Made by a program: the position numbers and the translations under genes
Shown: piece after piece, positions 1-7,303 of the stretch
Layout of the letters: every line of letters begins with the position of its first letter
Numbering within the stretch: the stretch's first letter is position 1
The notes under the pieces: model-generated
The model's input: the letters and a program-made list of their open reading frames with translations, nothing else
Told to the model about the DNA's origin: nothing
Database searches by the model: none
DNA from: Psychrobacillus sp. FSL K6-4046
GTDB taxonomy: Bacteria; Bacillota; Bacilli; Bacillales_A; Planococcaceae
Length of the DNA: 64,000 bases
Direction: 5' to 3'
NCBI RefSeq assembly: GCF_038624605.1
Contig: NZ_CP152020.1
Location: 868,001-932,000, forward strand

Positions 1-227
1 CCATGGATCAGCTAAAACAGCATTTAGATGACTCTACGGAAAAAGGAGAAATCCCTGGATGGATCCTTGCTGGATGGTGTGGAGACGATGCTTGTGAGGA
101 GCACGTAAAAGAAGAAACAAAATTCACAACACGTAATATTCCATTCAATCCACCAGCTGAAAAATCAACTTGTATTAATTGTGGAAAAGAATCGAAATAC
201 ACGGTGTGGTTTGCAAGATCATACTAA
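1..227 (+). CDS. proS: Prolyl-tRNA synthetase, C-terminal fragment (cut by window start)
   Basis: The reading frame is open to the left edge, so only the last ~74 residues are visible. They match the C-terminal zinc-binding domain of the archaeal/eukaryotic-type prolyl-tRNA synthetase. Visible are CGDDACEEHVK, then a CINCGKESKYTVWF stretch, giving four cysteines for zinc, and the typical end ARSY with a terminal Tyr. The enzyme charges tRNA-Pro in the cytosol. The ATG at position 3 is internal, not the start. An intrinsic terminator follows directly. Identification rests on this domain only. Confidence 0.8.
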   Translation, partial: MDQLKQHLDDSTEKGEIPGWILAGWCGDDACEEHVKEETKFTTRNIPFNPPAEKSTCINCGKESKYTVWFARSY

Positions 228-244
228 TTAAATATGGAACACAT

Positions 245-280
245 AAATCAGTCATTGTTTCTACAATGGCTGATTTTTTT
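245..280 (+). terminator. Intrinsic terminator after proS
   Basis: AATCAGTCATTG pairs with CAATGGCTGATT across a short loop and is followed by a run of T. Confidence 0.85.
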
Positions 281-294
281 ATTTTCCAAAGTCT

Positions 295-320
295 TGTAAG
301 ATTAAGGAAAGTAAAACGTC
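295..320 (+). promoter_or_regulatory. Candidate ECF-sigma promoter (autoregulatory)
   Basis: TGTAAG (295-300), exactly 16 bases, then CGTC (317-320). This resembles the Bacillus ECF consensus (TGAAAC, N16, CGT) and lies 33 bases ahead of an ECF sigma gene. Autoregulation is inferred from position and motif only. Confidence 0.45.
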
Positions 321-352
321 TAATGAAGTAGTAGGGAGATAGGGGGGATCAC

Positions 353-868
353 TTGGAAAGGCAGCTAATCGAGGAGTGGTTTGAGTTATATGAGCGGGAT
401 GTGACCAGCTTCCTCATTTACTATACGGGCTCTATGGATGTTCAGGACCTGGTGCAGGAAACTTTTCTTCGTGGATTGAAGAAGGTTGCCTACTTTAACG
501 AAGGGGCACATCCAAAAACATGGTTAATAACCATCGCAAAGAATATAGTGGTTGACCGGGCTAGAAAGAATAATATTTGGAATCGAATAAAATACGTTTT
601 GCGAGATGAAAAACAGATAGAGGGATTAGATCATACTGTTTTACTTGGTGAGATGAATCAAGAATTATACCTAGCTATAAATAAATTGCCAGCGAAAAAC
701 AAAGAGGTAATTATTTTAAAGTCGATACTTGAATTGACCTCTAAACAAGTAGCAGAAATCCTAGAATCCAATGAAAACCATGTGAATGTTCTTTATCACC
801 GTTCGCTAAAGAAACTGAAGAGCATTTTGGAAAAGGAGGGATTTGAGTATGAAGCGAGAACACGATGA
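353..868 (+). CDS. ECF-type RNA polymerase sigma factor
   Basis: A 171-residue sigma-70 family protein of ECF size. Region 2 is visible early (DVQDLVQETFLRGLKK, about residues 29-44, then PKTWLITIAKNIVVDRAR), and region 4 near the end (ELTSKQVAEILES..VNVLYHRSLKKLK, a helix-turn-helix). The start is a TTG chosen because AGGGGGG lies 5 bases upstream; no ATG is better placed. The next gene overlaps its 3' end and encodes a one-pass membrane protein, the usual arrangement of an ECF sigma with its anti-sigma. Its own promoter may be read by this sigma factor (TGTAAG-N16-CGTC). The inducing stress cannot be read from the sequence. Confidence 0.88.
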   Translation: MERQLIEEWFELYERDVTSFLIYYTGSMDVQDLVQETFLRGLKKVAYFNEGAHPKTWLITIAKNIVVDRARKNNIWNRIKYVLRDEKQIEGLDHTVLLGEMNQELYLAINKLPAKNKEVIILKSILELTSKQVAEILESNENHVNVLYHRSLKKLKSILEKEGFEYEARTR

Positions 869-2171
869 TCTGGAGGAACAGTTGCGAAATCTTCCGAAGC
901 ATTCTCTTGCTAAAGAAGAAAAGAGAAAAGTGATTTACAGCATTCGAAATGCTTCAAAATCAAACCGATTAAGGTTTCTAAAACCTCTATCTGTAGTTAT
1001 AGCAACGGCCTGCCTTTTAATGGTTGCTTATTTAGCAAGCCCCATGTACAACCCAGATTTAACGAAAGAAACAGAAGTAGGCATGGGCTCGTTGACGGAG
1101 CAGGAATATATAAAAAGTCTTGATCTGCAAATAGAAGACATTAAAAACACGGAGATTACAATGAATGCATCAGGGGATAAGCTCCATGCAGTTAGGACGG
1201 AGTTATCTTTAACGTCTAAAGAGCTTATACCAATAGATGTTTGGCATTCTATGGAGTTTCGAGCGGAAAATAAATATCTTTTCTTAAAGGATAGTTACGG
1301 TATTGGAAATAGGGCAAGCTATAATTCAAATCCGAATAAGGATAGATATGATTACACAATTACATTTGAATCTTTATATGCAAATTATTCCGAAGCGGAA
1401 CTACAAAAATTATTAGAGGCAAGCAAAGATATCAATTTTTCGGTGGCTTATAAGGGAAAAACATATGATTTAAATAATGAGTCACCAAAAGCCGTTACAT
1501 TAGACGCACCTTTCGCTACTTCATTTCCTTTACAAGATTCGCCACAAAATGTAATAGGGATAGAAGGGAAAATTGGAATACTAGGGCCTGACAATTTCGT
1601 TGCAGAGGATACTCGTCGAGGAGCAAAACTTATGCTCTACTATTGGAGTGATCCTGAATCTTTAGTTGGGAAGGAATATAAGGTAGAGGCGATAAACAGT
1701 TATGGAGAGAAGCTTTTATTGTCAGAGGGGGTATTAGCCGCCGGTTTATATAGTGAGGATGCTCATATTTTAACAAGCTTCCCAGCCTTTACTACAGAGG
1801 GAGAGTGGCAAGTTTCCTTTTACGTGGAGGAAGAATTGTTTGAGGAATTTAGGATAGAGGTTCTTCCACCTTTTCCAAAGTCCGAACATTACGTGTTGCT
1901 AGATTCACCTAAGGAGATTCAAATTGGCGAAACTACTAATGTAATTATAGAAAGCTCTATTGGGGAAAAGGAAAGTATAGAGGTTCTTTTAGTAAATTCA
2001 AATGGAGATGAAATTGTACAGAAGAGTAGCTTTCAAAATGACCAAAACCCTGTGATTGACGCAGCTAACGGACAAAGATTATTCCATTACGAGGGAGAAA
2101 TCAAATTTCCTAAAGAAGGTTCCTGGTACCTTGAAATAGACGGAGAACAAACACAGGTCTTTGAAAATTAA
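849..2171 (+). CDS. Putative membrane-anchored anti-sigma factor
   Basis: About 440 residues: a charged N-terminal cytoplasmic segment of ~45 residues (sigma-binding in such proteins), one transmembrane helix around residues 44-65 (FLKPLSVVIATACLLMVAYL), then a large extracellular part rich in beta-type sequence. ATG at 849 is preferred over TTG at 843 because AAAAGGAGGG ends 8 bases before it. The gene overlaps the end of the sigma gene by 20 bases, implying translational coupling. I do not recognise the extracellular domain. The anti-sigma role is inferred from topology and operon position, not from a conserved zinc anti-sigma motif, which I do not see. Confidence 0.65.
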   Translation: MKREHDDLEEQLRNLPKHSLAKEEKRKVIYSIRNASKSNRLRFLKPLSVVIATACLLMVAYLASPMYNPDLTKETEVGMGSLTEQEYIKSLDLQIEDIKNTEITMNASGDKLHAVRTELSLTSKELIPIDVWHSMEFRAENKYLFLKDSYGIGNRASYNSNPNKDRYDYTITFESLYANYSEAELQKLLEASKDINFSVAYKGKTYDLNNESPKAVTLDAPFATSFPLQDSPQNVIGIEGKIGILGPDNFVAEDTRRGAKLMLYYWSDPESLVGKEYKVEAINSYGEKLLLSEGVLAAGLYSEDAHILTSFPAFTTEGEWQVSFYVEEELFEEFRIEVLPPFPKSEHYVLLDSPKEIQIGETTNVIIESSIGEKESIEVLLVNSNGDEIVQKSSFQNDQNPVIDAANGQRLFHYEGEIKFPKEGSWYLEIDGEQTQVFEN

Positions 2172-2177
2172 CTAAGC

Positions 2178-2214
2178 AAAAACGCTCCCTCCAAAAATGG
2201 AGAGGAGCGTTTTT
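2178..2214 (+). terminator. Intrinsic terminator of the sigma/anti-sigma operon
   Basis: AAAAACGCTCC pairs perfectly with GGAGCGTTTTT around a loop that itself contains CTCC..GGAG. A-run and T-run make it usable on both strands. Confidence 0.85.
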
Positions 2215-2349
2215 CATAGCAGGAGATCCGGTAATACTAAAGTTTGTCAATTGCCGTTGCAATGGTTAGTCATTAGTTATTAGTCACAAAGTAAATAGTA
2301 AATGGTCATTGGTTTGCCATCAGTTAAATTGTAATGACCTCCTGCTATG

Positions 2350-2378
2350 CCTTGGCAAGGAGTCTCACCTTACCAAGG
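2350..2378 (-). other. Hairpin downstream of the 2386-3597 gene pair
   Basis: CCTTGGCAAGG and CCTTACCAAGG form an 11-bp stem with one wobble and a 7-base loop. It has no T-run, so it may be a weak terminator or an mRNA-stabilising end for the minus-strand genes. Confidence 0.4.
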
Positions 2379-2385
2379 ATATAAA

Positions 2386-2904
2386 TTAAGCATATTTTTC
2401 ATCATCAAAGGCAATAGTAACAGCGTAGTTTTTCGCATTAATCAGCCCAGATAATTTATTTGCATCCTTTTCAAAATCTAACGCTTTTTTTCGATATTCT
2501 TCTGGCTCATATAAGGCAACCTCTACATAAGTGGTTCCTTCGCCGTAGCCGCTGAATTGGATTCTTTGCTTTTCATGGCTTCCTAACTGTTTATATACTC
2601 TTGCCTGGGCACGTAGCTGAGTAGCCATTTCAATTGCCTCCACGATGGTGAGGTCAACTTCCTTATATGTAACTGTATTATTTAAGTTAGCCTCGTATAT
2701 AAGTCGATCAAGCTTTCGGATATCCGAGCGGATATCATTCATTTCTAAATCGATTGCGCTCACAGTTCTAATAGAAGGAGCAGGAGTAGTCCCCTTCTCA
2801 ATTACTGTAAAACCAACACGCATCATTTCTATTTCCAGTTCCTGAACTCTCTTCAATAAAATACTCTTTAGTTTTACTGCCTCTGCAAGAAGTATTGGTG
2901 CCAT
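2386..2904 (-). CDS. Helical hypothetical protein, possibly DIP1984-like
   Basis: 172 residues, mostly alpha-helical and charged. The N-terminus (LLAEAVKLKSILLKRVQELE) and a central NLNNTVTYKEVDLTIVEAI followed by LRAQARVY recall the layout of DIP1984-family proteins (LAEA.., ..N.TN.. ..L..A...R), but the match is from memory and loose. No signal peptide, membrane segment or catalytic motif is visible. ATG at 2904 has GGAGGA 8 bases upstream. It starts 3 bases after the stop of the B3/B4-domain gene, so the two form a minus-strand operon. Function unknown. Confidence 0.7.
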   Translation of the reverse strand: MAPILLAEAVKLKSILLKRVQELEIEMMRVGFTVIEKGTTPAPSIRTVSAIDLEMNDIRSDIRKLDRLIYEANLNNTVTYKEVDLTIVEAIEMATQLRAQARVYKQLGSHEKQRIQFSGYGEGTTYVEVALYEPEEYRKKALDFEKDANKLSGLINAKNYAVTIAFDDEKYA

Positions 2905-2907
2905 AAT

Positions 2908-3597
2908 TTATATCCTCCATTCTACTTGGTTATTGTCTAATACAACACTTGTGGCTTCTCCACCGTGCACTTGAGTGAACATTTGACCCATAGATTCTAA
3001 TAATTTTGCCGCTTCTTCCTGACTCATAGAAGGACGTAGATATACTGCTTGTATAGCATTCGTTGTACTTTCAGTAACTGCCGTCCGTTTAGAATCGACG
3101 AATGGACTTCCGAATGCACCTACTTCATCTTGAAGTGTTAAAATCCCGTGTAAATTATTTTCTCTACCATTCAATCCAAGATAATTTGTTTCTGCATTGC
3201 CTACGGTGATAAAGATATCCTCTTTAATCTCATCCAAATTATATATTCCAAGAGGAATCTCATAGCGCATAGAGAAGAAGTTATTTAAATCTACAGCAGA
3301 ATGCATAGGTGTGATATAATTTTGTTTTGCAATCCTTCTGTACATTGCTTCCATAGAAGGGCGATAACGGTTAGGGTCTGCTCCAAGCTTTTTCCAAAGA
3401 CCTCGCCATTCCTTTATCCCATCAAAATCATTAACTGCTTTTTCCTCTAATTCGAAAAAAAGCTGTTCTTGAAATAATTGGAGGCGTCCCTTAAGCATTT
3501 GAGGGGAAGATGATACAATAATTTTGTTATAATAAATAAGGCCAATTTTAAAAGTAGGCTCTATTTGTAATAGAGAAGTATCTAATTTTACAAACAT
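2908..3597 (-). CDS. B3/B4 domain protein (PheRS beta-like tRNA-binding domain)
   Basis: 229 residues resembling the free-standing B3/4 domain found in the phenylalanyl-tRNA synthetase beta chain and in COG3382-type proteins. Typical stretches are WRGLWKKLGADPNRYRPSMEAM, split here as WRGLWKKLGADP plus NRYRPS, NYITPMHSAVDLNNFFSM and a C-terminal DSKRTAVTESTTNAIQAVY. B3/4 domains are thought to inspect aminoacyl-tRNA or related ligands; the substrate of the free-standing form is not established. It is the first gene of a two-gene minus-strand unit and diverges from queG, so a bidirectional promoter probably lies in the short gap. Confidence 0.8.
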   Translation of the reverse strand: MFVKLDTSLLQIEPTFKIGLIYYNKIIVSSSPQMLKGRLQLFQEQLFFELEEKAVNDFDGIKEWRGLWKKLGADPNRYRPSMEAMYRRIAKQNYITPMHSAVDLNNFFSMRYEIPLGIYNLDEIKEDIFITVGNAETNYLGLNGRENNLHGILTLQDEVGAFGSPFVDSKRTAVTESTTNAIQAVYLRPSMSQEEAAKLLESMGQMFTQVHGGEATSVVLDNNQVEWRI

Positions 3598-3654
3598 TTT
3601 AAACCATCCTTGTATATATTTTCTTCATTGTACCATACAGAAAGGAGAACTCTA

Positions 3655-4794
3655 GTGAATATAAACCAGCATCAACAGAACCTCATAGAATACGCTGCAT
3701 CCATTGGAATTGATAAAATTGGTTTTACCACTGTTTCTCCATTTCATGAATTGAAGAATCGATTAATTCGTCAGCAGGAGTTAGGGTATGCTTCCGGATT
3801 TGAAGAGCCGGATCTTGATAAAAGAACAAATCCTCAGCTTTTACTGGAGGAGGCACAGAGCATTATCTCGATAGCTATTGCTTATCCCTCTAAGATGAAG
3901 GATGCACCCCAAAGTGTAAAGGGAGCTAGACGAGGAATATTTGCTAGAGCATCCTGGGGAATGGATTACCATACAGTTTTAAGAGAAAAGCTCGCTCAGC
4001 TAGAATTATATATTTTAACGCACATACCAGACGCTAGGCTGCGTTCAATGGTCGATACTGGTGAGCTTTCAGACCGTGCAGTTGCCGAACGTTCTGGGAT
4101 TGGCTGGAGTGCAAAAAATTGTTCAATCATCACCCCGGAATTTGGATCTTATGTTTACTTGGGAGAAATGATTACCTCTATTCCTTTTGCCCCAAGTGAA
4201 CAAATGGAGGATCAGTGTGGGGATTGTAGGCTTTGCTTAGACGTCTGCCCTACTGGTGCTTTAATAGAAGGTGGTCAGCTGAATGCACAACGATGTATCG
4301 CCTTTATCACCCAAACTAAAACGATGGTGCCTGATGAGTTCCGAGCGAAGATAGGGAATCGGATATATGGCTGTGATACATGCCAAACCGTCTGTCCAAA
4401 AAATAAAGGCAAGGCTAATCTTCATCAGGAATCATTCAAGCCTGACCCGGAGCTAGTGAAGCCGTTATTGTTACCGTTACTAGGCATGACTAATCGGACC
4501 TTTAAAGAAACGTATGGTCATATGTCTGGTTCATGGAGAGGAAAAAATCCAATTCAACGGAATGCAATCATTGCATTGGCACATTTTAAAGAAGAGGCAG
4601 CAGTTCCCACGCTGATCGAACTAATGCTACACGATGCAAGACCTGTAATAAGAGGAACAGCAGCATGGGCATTAGGCAAAATTAATACAGAGGAAGGCTT
4701 GCTTGCATTAAAGGAAGCAGAAAAAACAGAGCAAGAAGAACAGGTTTTAGAAGAGATTCGCAAGGGTCTTGCGTTTTATACAATTGAAAATTAG
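3655..4794 (+). CDS. queG: Epoxyqueuosine reductase QueG
   Basis: Catalyses the last step of queuosine synthesis in tRNA, reducing epoxyqueuosine to queuosine with a cobalamin and two 4Fe-4S clusters. Visible are two ferredoxin-type clusters, CGDCRLCLDVCP (about residues 188-199) and CDTCQTVCP (about 240-248), the N-terminal DUF1730 region, and C-terminal HEAT-like repeats (AVPTLIELMLHDARPVIRGT). GTG at 3655 is chosen because AAAGGAG lies 7 bases upstream; this gives 379 residues, normal for the family, while an upstream in-frame TTG has no ribosome-binding site. trmL follows 12 bases later, so two tRNA wobble-base modification genes are co-transcribed. Confidence 0.95.
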   Translation: MNINQHQQNLIEYAASIGIDKIGFTTVSPFHELKNRLIRQQELGYASGFEEPDLDKRTNPQLLLEEAQSIISIAIAYPSKMKDAPQSVKGARRGIFARASWGMDYHTVLREKLAQLELYILTHIPDARLRSMVDTGELSDRAVAERSGIGWSAKNCSIITPEFGSYVYLGEMITSIPFAPSEQMEDQCGDCRLCLDVCPTGALIEGGQLNAQRCIAFITQTKTMVPDEFRAKIGNRIYGCDTCQTVCPKNKGKANLHQESFKPDPELVKPLLLPLLGMTNRTFKETYGHMSGSWRGKNPIQRNAIIALAHFKEEAAVPTLIELMLHDARPVIRGTAAWALGKINTEEGLLALKEAEKTEQEEQVLEEIRKGLAFYTIEN

Positions 4795-4806
4795 GAAGTG
4801 GAATCA

Positions 4807-5280
4807 TTGAGTATTAATGTCGTGTTATATCAACCAGAAATTCCTGCAAACACAGGAAATATTGCTAGAACGTGTGCAGGTACAGGCGCTAAGCTTCATC
4901 TTATCCGACCATTAGGCTTTTCTACAGACGATAAAATGCTAAAGCGTGCAGGATTAGATTATTGGGAGCATGTGGACATCACCTATTATGATGGGTTAGA
5001 TGAATTTTTCGCAGCTCACCCTGGAGCTGAATATTACCTGATCACTAAATTTGGTGCGAAGCCACATACTACATTTGATTTTAGTGATTCAGAGAAGAAT
5101 CATTTCTTTATATTTGGACGTGAGACGAAGGGACTTCCTCGTGAATTTATCGACGCACATCCAGACCGCGCACTTAGAATACCGATGAATGACAATATTC
5201 GTTCATTGAATCTCTCGAACACTGCAGCAATTCTTATTTATGAGGCTTTGCGTCAACAGGATTATCCAAACTTACATTAA
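4807..5280 (+). CDS. trmL: tRNA (cytidine(34)-2'-O)-methyltransferase TrmL
   Basis: SPOUT-class methyltransferase that 2'-O-methylates the wobble nucleotide of tRNA-Leu isoacceptors. Family signatures are the N-terminal VVLYQPEIPANTGNIARTC, the central LIRPLGFSTDDKMLKRAGLDY, IFGRETKGLP, and the knot residues LRIPMNDNIRSLNLSNTAAI. About 157 residues, full length. TTG at 4807 is preferred to the GTG at 4798 because AGGAAG is 8 bases upstream of the TTG and because homologues start right before the (N)VVLYQPE motif. It is co-transcribed with queG, and a strong terminator follows. Confidence 0.95.
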   Translation: MSINVVLYQPEIPANTGNIARTCAGTGAKLHLIRPLGFSTDDKMLKRAGLDYWEHVDITYYDGLDEFFAAHPGAEYYLITKFGAKPHTTFDFSDSEKNHFFIFGRETKGLPREFIDAHPDRALRIPMNDNIRSLNLSNTAAILIYEALRQQDYPNLH

Positions 5281-5283
5281 AAA

Positions 5284-5320
5284 AAAACGGACGAAGTCTT
5301 ATTCAGACTCGTCCGTTTTT
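5284..5320. terminator. Bidirectional intrinsic terminator
   Basis: AAAACGGACGA and TCGTCCGTTTTT form a long stem, extended by GTCT/AGAC. It separates trmL from the small minus-strand gene that ends just beyond it. Confidence 0.9.
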
Positions 5321-5334
5321 ATGTTGAATAATTA

Positions 5335-5430
5335 TTATTTCTCAGATGCACCTGGTTTGTCGTCGTATCCTGCAGTGAAAATTGCAGTAAGAAACGCAAC
5401 ACAAACGCCAAGAATAAGGATTAGTTTCAT
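5335..5430 (-). CDS. 31-residue single-pass membrane peptide
   Basis: Too short for most gene callers. ATG at 5430 has a perfect AGGAGG 9 bases upstream, and the frame encodes a short lysine start, a hydrophobic helix (LILILGVCVAFLTAIFTAG) and a polar tail GYDDKPGASEK. It ends against a shared bidirectional terminator, which supports it being a transcribed gene. I do not recognise a named family. Positive evidence is the ribosome site, the clean topology and the terminator. A role as a small subunit or regulator of a membrane complex is only a guess. Confidence 0.7.
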   Translation of the reverse strand: MKLILILGVCVAFLTAIFTAGYDDKPGASEK

Positions 5431-5590
5431 ACTTAAGCGCCTCCTCTATATATTCTAAATCTTAGTATAACCTAATTTGTAAAAAAATGAAACGATACAA
5501 TAAAACGAAATTATGTCTGAAATAGAAAGTGTCAAAGTTGCATGTAACGTGTGATTCTACTAGGATAGATAAAAAGGAGTGATTTTTTAA

Positions 5591-5773
5591 ATGGATAATT
5601 TGAAAAATGGTCCAGAGAACGGCTCAATGGCAACAAATATGGACGAGGTAAAAACATTAGGCAAGCAAATGGAACGCATGAGAGATAACCAAGAGCTAGA
5701 AGAAGATAACCGTGTATCAGACCCTGCTCAATCAGATAGTGCTACAATTATGAAGAAGCGGAAAGACGACTGA
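5591..5773 (+). CDS. Small hydrophilic protein, unknown function
   Basis: 60 residues, highly charged, no cysteine, no hydrophobic segment, with repeated Met/Asn near the N-terminus and a basic tail MKKRKDD. AAGGAGTG lies 9 bases before the ATG. Its stop codon is inside the stem of an intrinsic terminator, so it is a monocistronic unit. Composition resembles small spore or general-stress proteins of Bacillales, but no specific family is recognised. Confidence 0.7.
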   Translation: MDNLKNGPENGSMATNMDEVKTLGKQMERMRDNQELEEDNRVSDPAQSDSATIMKKRKDD

Positions 5774-5792
5774 TTCTTCAGTCGTTTTTTTT
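5765..5792 (+). terminator. Intrinsic terminator overlapping the stop codon
   Basis: ACGACTGA and TTCAGTCGT form the stem, followed by eight T. Confidence 0.85.
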
Positions 5793-5795
5793 GAG

Positions 5796-5834
5796 TTTGC
5801 CTGTCGGGGCAGTGATAGGCGCCTGCGCATTTCT
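5796..5834. repeat. Half copy of a dispersed intergenic palindromic repeat
   Basis: The segment containing CCTGTCGGGGCAG..ATAGGCGC..GCGC matches, with a few differences, the right end of the longer repeat at 51798-51953 (CCTGTCGGGGCAGACATAGG). It sits between a terminator and the ribosome site of the next gene. Confidence 0.6.
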
Positions 5835-5856
5835 ATAAAAGGGAAGGATGAGTTTA

Positions 5857-6687
5857 ATGGAATTACTTGAGAATTCAACAAAGAGATTGGCTAATGGAGT
5901 TGAGATGCCACGTATTGGATTAGGGGTATATAAGATGACAGAGCCGGAGGTTGCTCGTAAGGCAATTACGCATGCTTTAGAATCAGGTTATCGTCATATT
6001 GATACGGCTTCCTTATATGCAAATGAAAAAGAAGTGGGGGAAGCTGTTCGTGCTTCTGGAATCTCACGCAAAGAGATTTTTGTAACTACTAAGGTTTGGA
6101 ATACTGATCAAGGCTATGATCAGACGTTAAGAGCCTTTGAAAAGTCTTTAGAGCTATTAGGTATGGATTATGTAGATCTATACTTAACTCATTGGCCAGT
6201 TGCTGAGAGTTATATAGATACATATCGTGCAATTGAACGTCTTTACGAGGAGAAGCTTATTCGAGCAACAGGCGTATCTAATCATAATCAGCACCATTTA
6301 GAGGCAATTGCTGCTAAAGCTAATATAAAGCCTATGGTCAATCAGATAGAGTGCCATCCTAGACTGACACAGTATGATCTTCGAGAGTACTGTGCGTCCG
6401 AGGACATTGCAGTTACGTCTTGGTCACCGCTAGCTAGAGGTAGATTATTAGAGGAGCCTACGTTGGCTCGCATCAGTGCTAAGTATGGGAAATCTACCGC
6501 GCAGGTGATTATCCGCTGGCATTTACAGCATGACTTAATTGTTATTCCAAAGTCTATTACTCCGGAAAGAATCCATGGAAATTTCGATGCGTTTGACTTT
6601 GAATTATCATTCGAAGATGTGAAAAATATTGATGCACTCAATTTAAATGAGCGAACTGGAGCAGATCCAGATAATTTTAGCTTTTAA
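5857..6687 (+). CDS. Aldo-keto reductase (2,5-diketo-gluconate/YvgN-YtbE type)
   Basis: NADPH-dependent cytosolic aldehyde/ketone reductase of about 276 residues with the (beta/alpha)8 fold. Signatures: GLGVYKM and HIDTASLYANEKEVG (catalytic Asp and Tyr), the Lys in TTKVWNTD, LYLTHWPV with the catalytic His, VNQIECHP, and the NADP-binding VIPKSITPERIHGN near the C-terminus. ATG at 5857 fits better than 5848, since GGGAAGG directly abuts 5848 but lies 9 bases before 5857. The gene stands alone before a strong terminator. The physiological substrate (methylglyoxal-type aldehydes in homologues) is not shown by the sequence. Confidence 0.9.
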   Translation: MELLENSTKRLANGVEMPRIGLGVYKMTEPEVARKAITHALESGYRHIDTASLYANEKEVGEAVRASGISRKEIFVTTKVWNTDQGYDQTLRAFEKSLELLGMDYVDLYLTHWPVAESYIDTYRAIERLYEEKLIRATGVSNHNQHHLEAIAAKANIKPMVNQIECHPRLTQYDLREYCASEDIAVTSWSPLARGRLLEEPTLARISAKYGKSTAQVIIRWHLQHDLIVIPKSITPERIHGNFDAFDFELSFEDVKNIDALNLNERTGADPDNFSF

Positions 6688-6694
6688 TAAATAG

Positions 6695-6740
6695 AAAAAA
6701 ATGGTCGTTACTGAGGGGATTTCAGTAACGACCATTTTTT
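6695..6740. terminator. Strong intrinsic terminator
   Basis: AAAAAATGGTCGTTACTGA pairs perfectly with its complement ending in TTTTTT around a 7-base loop. Confidence 0.92.
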
Positions 6741-7114
6741 ATTCGCTGTTATAACATGTATGAATTTTTCCCAGTGAAAGAATAGGAAGTAAAAGGGATA
6801 CAGCGTCAATAAAGGGGGTTTATTCTAATATTACCCATTAGACATTATTTTATTCAAAAAATTCATGGAAACTGCTTGTTAAAGTTTATAAATTAAAGGA
6901 AAGTTTCATATAGGATAACTCAAAAGGTATAACGAATATATTTACTTTCTTCGAAGCAAACAGCCTTCCTTTAGCCCCACCACATTAAACAAACAAATAC
7001 TGACCACAAGGATACGATGAGGCCAATCATGGCAACACCTAAAATGTATACATCATTAAACTGTTTATCTATTTTTTTAACCTTAACTAACAAATTGGAT
7101 CTACGTCAATATCC
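6741..7114. other. Gene-poor stretch beside the IS3 element
   Basis: AT-rich sequence without a convincing full gene. The only coding-like signal is a minus-strand fragment at 6971-7093 ending in a hydrophobic helix. This looks like degraded sequence next to an insertion element. Confidence 0.5.
6971..7093 (-). pseudogene. Possible C-terminal remnant of a small membrane protein
   Basis: The frame reads LLVKVKKIDKQFNDVY and then a hydrophobic helix (ILGVAMIGLIVSLWSVFV) before a TAA. There is no ribosome site or good start, and all frames are closed between it and the IS3 end at 7115. It could be the tail of the membrane gene interrupted by the IS3 element (its head is at 8459-8701), or an unrelated decayed gene. 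Confidence 0.35.
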
Positions 7115-7166
7115 TGGACATAAAAAAGTTAAGTCTCTGTCAGAACGGCATCCAATCATGGAGCGT

Positions 7167-7228
7167 CCTGTACCCAGCGAAACCAGTCAAGTGAAAGACC
7201 GTACTTGACAGCTTTCGCTGGGTACAGG
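7167..7228. other. Large hairpin inside IS3 copy A, downstream of orfB
   Basis: CCTGTACCCAGCGAAA pairs perfectly with TTTCGCTGGGTACAGG (16 bp). After a small internal loop GTCAAGT pairs with ACTTGAC, leaving a 10-base loop. No T-run follows on either strand. Confidence 0.85.
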
Positions 7229-7303
7229 AAATACAAGCCATGGATGTCGTCCTGAAAAAATGTGTAGGTAGGGGTAAATCTGGAAAACTAGATGCCTTTG
7301 CTC

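Noticed and set aside
32-227. Independent 74-residue gene starting at position 3
   Set aside because: The sequence is the C-terminal domain of a synthetase whose frame continues left of the window.
5240-5458. 72-codon plus-strand frame across the trmL terminator
   Set aside because: Runs through the terminator and opposite the small membrane peptide gene; no ribosome site.
7017-7208. 63-codon plus-strand frame
   Set aside because: It crosses the IS3 boundary, has no ribosome site and overlaps the inverted repeat and hairpin.
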